From UMGS1696 sp964463375 (GTDB taxonomy: Bacteria; Bacillota; Clostridia; Oscillospirales; CAG-272), in assembly GCA_964463375.1 (NCBI GenBank), contig CAYXBQ010000005.1:54230-118229 (forward strand): a DNA stretch of 64,000 nucleotides, given 5' to 3'. The position numbers and the translations under genes were made by a program. Positions 15,801-21,995 of this stretch are shown here, one piece after another; the first letter of the stretch is position 1; the number at the start of each line of letters is the position of its first letter. The notes beneath the pieces were generated by a model. It was not told the DNA's origin. It saw nothing but the letters and a program-made list of their open reading frames with translations, and made no database searches.

Positions 15801-16235
15801 TTACTTCACAACACCCTTCTTCAGCAGGATATTGGCATAGATAGCGCTTTCGCCGGTGACGACCACAGCATAGGCTTTCTTGGCACGATCGTAGAAGGCC
15901 TGTCTTTCCAAAAACTGGGGTTCCTGGGTGGTGTGGTTTGCTAAGATCTTTTTGTATTCGTCCCAGATCGGGATATCTAAGTCCCGGTCGGATTCGGTCT
16001 TATCCATCAGGTATACGCAGTCTGCGTAGGTGTCCAGGGGGATCAGCTGCAAAATGGCTTCCAACAGCTCCGGTACGCCGGTGCCGTCCGAACGCAGTAC
16101 GATATTGTCTTCTGCGTGGCCTACGCTATGACCGGGAAAGTTGCCGTCGGAGATGACGATCTCGTCGCCGTGACCCATCTTGGCCAGTGTGTAGATCAGT
16201 TCGGGGGATAAAATCTTCGGAATACCTTTTAACAT
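15801..16235 (-). CDS. fucU: RbsD/FucU family sugar mutarotase
   Basis: 144 residues. MGHGDEIVISDGNFPG (His22, Asp30) is the signature of the RbsD/FucU mutarotases, and the length and the C-terminal VVTGESAIYANILLKKG fit the FucU branch. It interconverts the alpha and beta anomers of L-fucose (or ribose) so that kinase or isomerase can use it. AAGGAGATC lies before the start. First gene of the run fucU-AAA ATPase-GH43-isomerase-aldo/keto reductase, with a promoter at 16309-16337. A fucosidase gene is found further on at 26293. Confidence 0.87.
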   Translation of the reverse strand: MLKGIPKILSPELIYTLAKMGHGDEIVISDGNFPGHSVGHAEDNIVLRSDGTGVPELLEAILQLIPLDTYADCVYLMDKTESDRDLDIPIWDEYKKILANHTTQEPQFLERQAFYDRAKKAYAVVVTGESAIYANILLKKGVVK

Positions 16236-16275
16236 GGTGAGATCTCCTTTATTTGTTCAGCGATTGTTTTTGTTT

Positions 16276-16337
16276 CTGTATAGCAGGCGGTATTTCGCCT
16301 ATACCAAAAGTATACCACAAAATTCCCGTATTGTGAA
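16276..16337 (-). promoter_or_regulatory. Promoter and operator-like repeat upstream of fucU
   Basis: On the minus strand TTCACA (16332-16337), 17 bases, TATACT (16309-16314). Just downstream, TATAGGCG and CGCCTGCTATA form an imperfect inverted repeat around AAATAC, a likely operator for a sugar-responsive repressor. The regulator is not encoded next to it. Confidence 0.6.
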
Positions 16338-16369
16338 GGGGATTTTGTGAAATTTTTGTTTTTTTACAG

Positions 16370-16421
16370 AAAAAATGGGTGCCATGTCATCCATGTGAAC
16401 TGCATGAAACAACCTGCACCC
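16370..16421 (-). terminator. Terminator downstream of the glutamine amidotransferase-like gene
   Basis: Minus strand: GGGTGC and GCACCC, with CATGCAG/... CATG pairing in between, followed by ATTTTTTC. It separates the puuD-like gene from fucU. Confidence 0.7.
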
Positions 16422-16429
16422 AATCGTCT

Positions 16430-17137
16430 CTATTTTCTGTTTTGCACAGCCAGCAGGAATCGAACGAAGATCCGTTCACTGATCCAGTCCGGTTCGACCT
16501 CCGGGTGCCACTGTACGCCTGCATAGAAGGGATGGTCACGCAGGGCAAAGGCCTCGATCACGCCATCCGCTGTGTGTGCCAGCATCTCTGCACCGGCGGG
16601 AATACACTTGACCGACTGGTGGTGATAGCTGTTCGTTACGATCTCTGTGGTGCCCAGTATATCTGCCAACCAGCCGTTCACCTGCACGGTGTGGCGGGGT
16701 CTGCCGATCTCATCCTTATACAGGTGCTCCGTCAGGCAGCATTGGCTATGGATGTCCTGCCAAAGAGAACCGCCGATGGCCACGTTCATGGACTGGATAC
16801 CACGACAGATCCCGAAGGCGGGCTTGCCGTTTTCTGCCACCAGCTTGCCCAGGGTGCATTCCAGCTTATCCCGGACGGGGGTGATACCGTCGGACAGACC
16901 GTGCTCGTTGGTCTCCCCAAAGAGGACGGGATCCAGGTCGGCACCGCCGGTGAAGAGAAAGCCGTCAAAATGCTCAGCTGCCCAGCGAAGGTAATCTTCT
17001 TCCGTATCCATGGGCAGGATCACCGGTGCCACATCGACACCACAGACCTTGCCAAAACGCAATAATGCATCCCAGTACCGCTTTTCCAATATATCCGCTG
17101 AGCCGCTTCTACAGCAGGTCATTGCAATGGAAACCAT
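16430..17137 (-). CDS. Gamma-glutamyl-gamma-aminobutyrate hydrolase family protein (class I amidotransferase, peptidase C26)
   Basis: 235 residues. Catalytic triad typical of PuuD-like enzymes: Cys111 in FGICRGIQSMN, and His/Glu in GVQWHPEVEPDW. LFTGGADLDPVLFGE is the conserved oxyanion-hole region of this family. Such enzymes hydrolyse gamma-glutamyl amides (gamma-Glu-GABA in putrescine breakdown, or other gamma-glutamyl compounds). No putrescine genes are visible, so the substrate is open. AAAGGAGGAG precedes the start. It has its own terminator downstream and follows the PHP gene by about 40 bases. Confidence 0.9.
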   Translation of the reverse strand: MVSIAMTCCRSGSADILEKRYWDALLRFGKVCGVDVAPVILPMDTEEDYLRWAAEHFDGFLFTGGADLDPVLFGETNEHGLSDGITPVRDKLECTLGKLVAENGKPAFGICRGIQSMNVAIGGSLWQDIHSQCCLTEHLYKDEIGRPRHTVQVNGWLADILGTTEIVTNSYHHQSVKCIPAGAEMLAHTADGVIEAFALRDHPFYAGVQWHPEVEPDWISERIFVRFLLAVQNRK

Positions 17138-17178
17138 ATGCTCCTCCTTTGGGTTCTACAGTATTTGATTCGATCCAA

Positions 17179-18108
17179 TTAGTCCAGCCAGATGGGGTTG
17201 GTCCATGCGTGCTTGCCGTCCTTATCGATGATGGTCATGCGCACGTACTTGTAGGGACCTGCCCAGTTTGCCAGATCGATCTCTGCGTGGGTCATCTTGC
17301 CATCGGCAGCGGTGATCTTTCTGGTGGGGTGCATATCGCTGTGCAGACGGATGGCAGCGACTTCCGAGCAGTCGATCACAGCCTTGCCGTTTTCTACATA
17401 GAAATCATAAATTTCCGGGCCGCAGGAGGAGTAGAACTTCCCTTCTTCCAGTGCCTTCAGGATGGCGTTGATGTTGTTTTCTGCATTGACCATGACCCAG
17501 CCCTTGCAGTGGTGGTGCATACCGTGGCCGTCATCGGTGGCTACGCCGTAGATGTGGATGTCCTGACCCAGCAGCTCGTCCCAGTATGCAGCGTCGGTAT
17601 CCATATCGTCTTCGATCGCGCAGCCGCTGTTCCAGATCTCCATAGCGAAGTTGCCCTGCAGCTTTTCGAAGTAGCGAGCGGGGGTGCTGCTCCATTCCGG
17701 ATGGCAGTAGATGGTCATGTTCTTCTTGGCGTGGATCTCGTCCAGATAGGGCTGGTAGTCTTCCTGACCGGTGGTCTTTGCGGAATCCATGCGTTCGTCT
17801 TGGTCAAAGCCGTTGCCGTCTTCCTTAGCGGGGCCGATGCAAACGGTGTGGAAGCAACGGAAGCCGTGGTCGTGGGCAAAGGTGCCGTCGAATTCCATGC
17901 CGGGGATGATGGTCATAGGTACTTCTGGTGCGAAGTTGGTGTAGTTATAGTTGCGGTGGTCGGTCAGCGCCAGGAAGTCATAGCCGTGGTCGTAGTGATA
18001 ACGGATCACTTCATCGGGTGCGCCGGCGCCGTCGGAACGCTTGGTATGGCAGTGGAGACCGCCCTTGAGCATTTTTACGTTGCCGCCGAAAGCCTGTTGT
18101 CTGATCAT
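17179..18108 (-). CDS. PHP-domain metal-dependent phosphoesterase (CehA/McbA-like)
   Basis: 309 residues. Metal motifs of the PHP fold: GLHCHTKRSDG (His19, His21), FLALTDHRNY, IIPGMEFDG, IYCHPEWS and YGVATDDGHG. This set is typical of CehA/McbA-type or PHP phosphoesterases that use two or three divalent metals. The C-terminal ~90 residues (ITAADGKMTHAEIDLANW and following) form a beta-rich domain of the kind appended to these enzymes. Substrate unknown; released sugar phosphates or phosphodiesters are possible. GAGGT lies nine bases before the ATG; promoter at 18162-18190. The sixth base block upstream also holds a small GGGC/GCCC leader hairpin. Confidence 0.82.
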   Translation of the reverse strand: MIRQQAFGGNVKMLKGGLHCHTKRSDGAGAPDEVIRYHYDHGYDFLALTDHRNYNYTNFAPEVPMTIIPGMEFDGTFAHDHGFRCFHTVCIGPAKEDGNGFDQDERMDSAKTTGQEDYQPYLDEIHAKKNMTIYCHPEWSSTPARYFEKLQGNFAMEIWNSGCAIEDDMDTDAAYWDELLGQDIHIYGVATDDGHGMHHHCKGWVMVNAENNINAILKALEEGKFYSSCGPEIYDFYVENGKAVIDCSEVAAIRLHSDMHPTRKITAADGKMTHAEIDLANWAGPYKYVRMTIIDKDGKHAWTNPIWLD

Positions 18109-18161
18109 ATGATAAATACCTCATTTCTGTATACATAGGGCACCTTGCCCTGCTTATGGGT

Positions 18162-18190
18162 ATTATACAACCTTTTTGGCAAAATTGCAA
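18162..18190 (-). promoter_or_regulatory. Sigma-A promoter of the PHP phosphoesterase gene
   Basis: Minus strand TTGCAA, 17-base spacer, TATAAT, about 55 bases before the start codon. Confidence 0.8.
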
Positions 18191-18281
18191 TAGCTTTTTG
18201 GGAAAATGTGGGGTGAAAAATACAGGAAGAACGATGCTGTGGGATTTGGTGATTTAGGCTGGGGAAGGAATTTTCAAAAGC

Positions 18282-18330
18282 TTGACAAAATACCGTTCCT
18301 ATGGTAAAATAAGAGTACATAACCATAGGA
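18282..18330 (+). promoter_or_regulatory. Strong promoter with operator-like inverted repeat, regulator copy 1
   Basis: TTGACA (18282-18287), 17 bases, TAAAAT (18305-18310). Perfect nine-base arms TCCTATGGT (18297-18305) and ACCATAGGA (18322-18330) bracket the -10 box with 16 bases between them. The left arm lies upstream of the expected start of transcription, so the repeat acts on DNA rather than in RNA. The right arm merges into the AGGAGG ribosome site. The inter-arm sequence AATAAGAGTACATAA is shared with copy 2. Confidence 0.75.
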
Positions 18331-18341
18331 GGTTCGGCAAA

Positions 18342-18536
18342 ATGGAAGGTACAAAAATATACAAAAGAAAAAAATATGCACAAGTTTCATTGTTAGTGAC
18401 AAAGGGGGGCAAAGAAAAAATATCGGAAAGAGCAAAAGAATTAGATATTTCTATGACTAAACTTATCACTAGAGCTTTAGAAACCCAATACCATCTTGGT
18501 CTGATGGAAGAAGAACCGATAAACCAGCCCCGTTGA
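18342..18536 (+). CDS. Ribbon-helix-helix-like small DNA-binding protein, copy 1
   Basis: 64 residues from the ATG at 18342, with AGGAGG nine bases upstream. A beta strand (AQVSLLVTKGG) is followed by two helices (KEKISERAKELDI and MTKLITRALETQYHLG), the layout of Arc/CopG ribbon-helix-helix proteins that bind DNA as dimers. Lys- and Ile-rich AT codon use differs from the GC-richer genes around it. A second protein of the same length, 64 residues, with a similar core is encoded at 19154. It probably represses its own promoter through the inverted repeat at 18297-18330 (inference). Likely of plasmid, phage or ICE origin. Confidence 0.72.
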   Translation: MEGTKIYKRKKYAQVSLLVTKGGKEKISERAKELDISMTKLITRALETQYHLGLMEEEPINQPR

Positions 18537-18550
18537 GGGCTTTTTCTTTT
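18526..18550 (+). terminator. Short terminator or attenuator overlapping the stop codon
   Basis: AGCCC, a six-base loop, GGGCT, then TTTTTCTTTT. The hairpin contains the stop codon of the regulator gene; the same arrangement follows regulator copy 2. Some read-through into the next small gene is likely. Confidence 0.65.
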
Positions 18551-18560
18551 GGAGGAAATC

Positions 18561-18749
18561 ATGCAATACACTACAGATATGTCCATCACCTTCCTGCTGT
18601 TGGCTGTCGGCTGTGCTTACATTTCCGGCAGAATTCACTCTGTCCGGCTACACGGCGATGCAACTGTGCTGAAGCCCGCTCTCATCTTGTTCCTTGCTTT
18701 GTTTGTCGCCGGGAATATTGTCGGCATCCACGCACTGCCTACTCTGTGA
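18561..18749 (+). CDS. Small membrane protein, two predicted transmembrane segments
   Basis: 62 residues from the ATG at 18561 with GGAGG seven bases before it. Hydrophobic segments at about 8-24 (ITFLLLAVGCAYISG) and 40-58 (ALILFLALFVAGNIVGI) are separated by a short polar loop with His and Arg. I do not recognise the family. It lies behind the leaky hairpin of regulator copy 1 and ahead of another hairpin, and has no counterpart in the copy 2 module. Small membrane proteins of this type are common accessory genes of mobile elements, but nothing specific can be said. Confidence 0.6.
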   Translation: MQYTTDMSITFLLLAVGCAYISGRIHSVRLHGDATVLKPALILFLALFVAGNIVGIHALPTL

Positions 18750-18755
18750 CCCTTC

Positions 18756-18779
18756 GAGCCGTTTAGGCTCTATTTTTAT
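18756..18779 (+). terminator. Short terminator after the small membrane protein
   Basis: GAGCC, loop GTTTA, GGCTC, then TATTTTTAT. Weak five-pair stem with a T-rich tail, seven bases after the stop codon. Confidence 0.55.
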
Positions 18780-18810
18780 ACCCAAAATTAACTTCGAAAG
18801 GATTATAATC

Positions 18811-19084
18811 ATGAAAACTTACACTAAGAATCGGCTGGAAGCTACGTTATACTGAAGAACATAGAATTCCCCCGAATCTGCGGATCGTATTCTCCCGCTG
18901 GGGGAATTTCCCATGTCCGAATCCCCATAACTTCCCGGAAGCTTGGGTGAAATTCAAGGACGAAGAAGTCCAACTCCCACCGAATGCTATAGAGTGTAGA
19001 GGCTTCTGCGGAGAATGCGTGCAGAGTGAACACAACTGTTGGGAAATGCGTAAAGGTAACGCCGTCTGGTTCCATCAACATTGA
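18811..19084 (+). pseudogene. Frameshifted gene for a cysteine-rich element-borne protein
   Basis: An ATG at 18811 with AAAGGA upstream opens a frame that stops after 14 codons (at 18853). The +1 frame is open over 18815-19084 and reads as a real protein: LRIVFSRWGNFPCPNPHNFP in the middle and, at the end, ECRGFCGECVQSEHNCWEM followed by a tail ending FHQH. The spaced cysteines and final histidines suggest a metal site and recall the C-terminal part of GP88-type proteins of phages and conjugative elements (weak). A single-base deletion or insertion early in the gene explains the picture; a +1 programmed shift at the UGA is the alternative. The leader CCCAAAATTAACTT recurs before the ORF at 19417. 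Confidence 0.55.
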
Positions 19085-19093
19085 TCATAAGCC

Positions 19094-19140
19094 TTGACAA
19101 AACGTCCCCTCTGTGATACAATAAGAGTACATAAACAGAG
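19094..19140 (+). promoter_or_regulatory. Strong promoter with operator-like inverted repeat, regulator copy 2
   Basis: TTGACA (19094-19099), 17 bases, TACAAT (19117-19122). Arms CTCTGT (19109-19114) and ACAGAG (19135-19140) flank the -10 box with 20 bases between them. The -10 region and AATAAGAGTACATAA are the same as in copy 1, but the arms have changed sequence while staying self-complementary. Confidence 0.75.
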
Positions 19141-19153
19141 AGGATGTGGTGGA

Positions 19154-19348
19154 ATGGCGTTTGATCAAAATAAGTACATCGAAGAGTATAAAAAACAAAA
19201 TTATGATAGGATAAGGATTCAAGTGTATGAGGATAGCCGAAAGAAAATTAAAGAATACGCAATTAAGAATAATGTGTCAGTATCCCAGCTCATAATCCGA
19301 GCACTTGAAAAGACGTACCTATTAGATCTGACCGGCGATCTCGATTAA
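19154..19348 (+). CDS. Ribbon-helix-helix-like small DNA-binding protein, copy 2
   Basis: 64 residues from the ATG at 19154; GAGAGGA lies upstream. The core (YDRIRIQVYEDSRKKIKEYA, then NNVSVSQLIIRALEKTYLL) shows the strand-helix-helix order of Arc/CopG proteins and aligns, with a five-residue offset, with copy 1 at 18342 (shared I/L-I-x-R-A-L-E-x-x-Y). Sequence identity by eye is modest, so the duplication is old or the two came in separately. The charged N terminus is longer than in copy 1. Probably self-repressing through the CTCTGT/ACAGAG repeat. AT-rich codons, foreign look. Confidence 0.72.
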   Translation: MAFDQNKYIEEYKKQNYDRIRIQVYEDSRKKIKEYAIKNNVSVSQLIIRALEKTYLLDLTGDLD

Positions 19349-19355
19349 CCTTTAC

Positions 19356-19385
19356 AAAGCCCAACAACATAGGGCTTTTTCTTTT
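19356..19385 (+). terminator. Short terminator after regulator copy 2
   Basis: AAAGCCC, nine-base loop, GGGCTTT then TTCTTTT. Equivalent in position and tail sequence to the hairpin after copy 1. Confidence 0.7.
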
Positions 19386-19416
19386 GCCCAAATTTAACTT
19401 AAAGGAGAAAATAATC

Positions 19417-19548
19417 ATGACAATAAACAGAAATGGCGAAACCTATAAGCTGACCCCACAGGAGCTGTTTCAAGCCTACGAAGAACAGAAGCTACTCTTT
19501 CTTTTGGATTCATCCACACAAAAATACCGCCAGCGGATCATAGCTTGA
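19417..19548 (+). CDS. 43-residue ORF, probably the truncated start of an element-borne protein
   Basis: ATG at 19417 follows AAAGGAGA, nine bases upstream, and the leader CCCAAATTTAACTT repeats the leader of the frameshifted gene at 18811. The first 20 residues, MTINRNGETYKLTPQELFQA, resemble the opening of a hypothetical protein seen in clostridial conjugative elements (short I-N-G strand, then T-P-x-E-L-x-x-A-Y helix). The frame ends inside the stem of the terminator at 19522-19564, which suggests that the original 3' part has been lost. Whether the 43-residue peptide is made or functional is unknown. Confidence 0.45.
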   Translation: MTINRNGETYKLTPQELFQAYEEQKLLFLLDSSTQKYRQRIIA

Positions 19549-19564
19549 TCAGCGGACGGTATTT
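19522..19564. terminator. Long imperfect bidirectional terminator at the island edge
   Basis: AAATACCG...GGATCA and TGATC...CGGTATTT form a 19-pair stem with three mismatches around a short loop. It overlaps the end of the 43-codon ORF and lies ten bases from the stop of the convergent membrane protein gene, so it serves both. Confidence 0.75.
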
Positions 19565-19574
19565 CCCATTTCTA

Positions 19575-21098
19575 TTATTTTTCGTAGATCACTTCTACAT
19601 TCGCCAAAGCTTCGTTCTCTTCCCCAATGGTGATGGCTTGCCAGTCGGCTTCTGTGCCGGGGTAGTAGATCTTGGCAAGGCGGGGGCATTCGGAAAAGGC
19701 AAATTCATCGATGGCGGTGATGGGAGCCCCAAAGGATACACGCTCCAGGCTATAGCAGCAGCTGAACAGATAGCTGGGCACCTTGGTGATGCCGCTGCCC
19801 AAATGGACGGAACGCAGCGCTGTGCAGCTGTTGAAGGCACGCAGACCGATCTTGGTCACGGTATCCGGAATGGTGATCTCGGTGAGGGCGTAGCAGTTGA
19901 TGAAGGTGCGGGGGCCTAAGGTGTGGATGTTTTTCCCGAAATGCACGGTGGTCAGGGCTTCGCAGTTGTAGAAGGTCTGTTCGCCCAGCACTTCCAGACA
20001 GTCGGACAGCGTGACGGTCACCAGATCCTTGCAGTTTAGGAAGAAGTTTTTGTCCAGCTCCCGGACGATGATCCCATCCACCATGTCCGGCACCACGAAT
20101 ACCTCCCAGGAGCCGGTGTAGTCATCCTTACGCAGGGAGAGCACGCCGTCCTCGGTGATGGAGTACCACGGCTCTTCGGCAGTCGTGGTCAGGTACACCT
20201 CTTCCAGACCGGTGAGCATTTGCGCCTTTTGGTAGGTGGCATCGGCGGCTTTGGCTTCGGCATCTCGGAAGGAACCCAGATCGTTGAAGATGGCGATGGC
20301 TTCGTCATAGGCGGCTTCCTCCACCAAAGATGCGGCTTTGCCATACCGGATCGAGGGGATGATCAGGGTGACAGTTAGGATCGTCAGCAGCAGCGCACCA
20401 CCGATGGCGGAGAATATGGCGATCATTTTCAGCCGGTCGCTTTCCACCTTGGAGCGCGCCACGTTGGCCTTTTTGCTATGGGGATTCTTGGCTGCCTCTA
20501 CATCATGGAGTCGCTTTTCTTCGGTGAGGTATGCTTCGTCAAAGTGCTTCTCCAGCCAGGCGTGTTCGGTGTGGCAGTGTCCGCAGTGGGTGGCCTCCTG
20601 TAAGTTGATCTGCCCACAGGTACAGCGCCACAGCTTGCCATCCTCAATGGTATCGGGACGGAACACCGGCTGCACCACACCGGCGCATTCCCGACAGATC
20701 TGCTCGTACAGGGGATCGGTCTGCCACAGGATCGCCTGCTCCGGCAATGCCACGGGGTCACGGCCTTCTCGTTCCCACAGGGATCCTTCCCCCTGCCACA
20801 CCTGCTCTACCCGGCTTTGCACGTACACAGCTTCTGCCGGTGCGGGCACGGTCATATCCTCGGTCAGCGGCAGTGTCACGGTTTCTGTACCCACAGCGGC
20901 ACGGCGGGCATCGGTGAACTGGATGGTCAGGCAGCAGCGGAGCGGTGTCTTATCGGTGCAGGGGGTCATGTGGATGTGCAGGGTGCGCTTGCCATCTTCT
21001 TCGGTGATGGTATTTCTTTTGACTTGTACCGGGCATAGGGGGAGATATTCCTTTTGTTCCCGGTCACTGATGATCTTTTTTTCCTCTTGCTTTTCCAT
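19575..21098 (-). CDS. Zinc-ribbon membrane protein with BspA-type leucine-rich repeats
   Basis: 507 residues. The N-terminal ~225 residues are cytoplasmic and include a zinc ribbon (WRCTCGQIN, then CGHCHTEH at about 160-180). One transmembrane segment (IAIFSAIGGALLLTILTVTL) lies near 228-247. Outside follow a short alpha repeat region (AYDEAIAIFNDLGSFRDA, tetratricopeptide-like) and five or more LRR_5/BspA-type repeats (VTVTLSDCLEVLGEQTFYNC and similar, each ending in A-F-x-N/S-C). The build suggests a surface sensor or adhesin joined to an internal metal-binding domain. GAGGA precedes the start. No partner gene is evident. Confidence 0.8.
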   Translation of the reverse strand: MEKQEEKKIISDREQKEYLPLCPVQVKRNTITEEDGKRTLHIHMTPCTDKTPLRCCLTIQFTDARRAAVGTETVTLPLTEDMTVPAPAEAVYVQSRVEQVWQGEGSLWEREGRDPVALPEQAILWQTDPLYEQICRECAGVVQPVFRPDTIEDGKLWRCTCGQINLQEATHCGHCHTEHAWLEKHFDEAYLTEEKRLHDVEAAKNPHSKKANVARSKVESDRLKMIAIFSAIGGALLLTILTVTLIIPSIRYGKAASLVEEAAYDEAIAIFNDLGSFRDAEAKAADATYQKAQMLTGLEEVYLTTTAEEPWYSITEDGVLSLRKDDYTGSWEVFVVPDMVDGIIVRELDKNFFLNCKDLVTVTLSDCLEVLGEQTFYNCEALTTVHFGKNIHTLGPRTFINCYALTEITIPDTVTKIGLRAFNSCTALRSVHLGSGITKVPSYLFSCCYSLERVSFGAPITAIDEFAFSECPRLAKIYYPGTEADWQAITIGEENEALANVEVIYEK

Positions 21099-21240
21099 TT
21101 CTATATCCTCATGCTACAGCAGCGCTTTTCGTTTTTCTTCATTGTAGCACACTCTGCTGCCAGATTCAACAGAAATTTGTAAATAGTCGGTATTTCTATG
21201 CAATATAGCGTTTTTACAACAGTTGTTTTGCGATTCGCAG

Positions 21241-21810
21241 CTACGCCAGTTCTCCCAGTATCGGTACCGCATCCGGGCATAGCAGGCGACAGTGCTCGTT
21301 TATGTAATAATACATCGAGCTGGGACAAAGCTTGCCGAAATGCTCGCCGGCGAAGTAGGTCTCTCGGTCTAAGGAAAGATAAAAGCCGCCGGAGGGATCC
21401 TGCCAGGCACTGCTGATCCCATTGTAGCCACTGGCACGCAGGCAGGCACAGGTGGAGAGCAGCTGGCTAAGCTCCCGGAAGCCGTAGATGATGTGGCCGC
21501 TGTAGTACCGTTTTTCCGGCTCGTATTTGCGGTATTCGGTGATGGTCCGTTCGCCGCCGGTGCGCATCCGGGGCTCCTCCCGTTTCTCCATTTTGGTCAC
21601 GAACAGCTCGCATCCACCTCTGCGGCTCGGATACATCTGCACGTACACCCGGCTATGGGTCGCATCGAAGCCGCAGCTGGATTTGGCCTTTTGCAGGATC
21701 GTGCGCAGGACCCTACGGGTCTCTTGGCCATCCTGGATCGACAGGTCATCCATTTCGCCCGGTGCCAGCATGACCTTCAGCTGGGTCTCGTTGATCATGA
21801 TCAGTTCCAT
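21241..21810 (-). CDS. MecA-like adaptor protein
   Basis: 189 residues from the ATG at 21810, chosen for the AGGAGG eight bases upstream. The N terminus (MELIMINETQLKVMLAPGEM) and the two alpha/beta halves (VLRTILQKAKSSCGF...CELFVTKM; IIYGFRELSQLLSTCACL...GFYLSLDRE) follow the plan of MecA/YpbH, adaptors that hand substrates such as ComK to the ClpC-ClpP protease. In Clostridia MecA-like proteins probably serve general proteolysis. Similarity is moderate and the linker is shorter than in Bacillus. It stands alone between two surface-protein genes. Confidence 0.65.
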   Translation of the reverse strand: MELIMINETQLKVMLAPGEMDDLSIQDGQETRRVLRTILQKAKSSCGFDATHSRVYVQMYPSRRGGCELFVTKMEKREEPRMRTGGERTITEYRKYEPEKRYYSGHIIYGFRELSQLLSTCACLRASGYNGISSAWQDPSGGFYLSLDRETYFAGEHFGKLCPSSMYYYINEHCRLLCPDAVPILGELA

Positions 21811-21956
21811 CGATATTTCCTCCTGATTGCTGCGCCCGGGCATTCTATTTCGCTATGGGAAAAACGGCGGGGCAGCGCTTACTATATTATAATCCATCTG
21901 CCGGGAAAATGGTACCCCTAAATTTTTGGTAATTCTTTTGTCACAAAATGGCAACA

Positions 21957-21983
21957 GAAAAAGCCACCTTTCGGCAGCTTCTT
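21957..21983 (-). terminator. Terminator of the SLH protein gene
   Basis: Minus strand: AAGCTGCC, loop GAAA, GGTGGCTT with two G-U pairs, then TTTTC. Twelve bases after the stop. Confidence 0.75.
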
Positions 21984-21995
21984 TCCATACCTATT

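Noticed and set aside
18282..18341. Upstream ATG extension of regulator copy 1
   Set aside because: It would translate the promoter itself; AGGAGG places the start at 18342.
18842..19081. Minus-strand open frame of 79 codons across the island
   Set aside because: No ribosome site; the plus-strand frame has protein-like cysteine motifs and an upstream leader, so this is its shadow.
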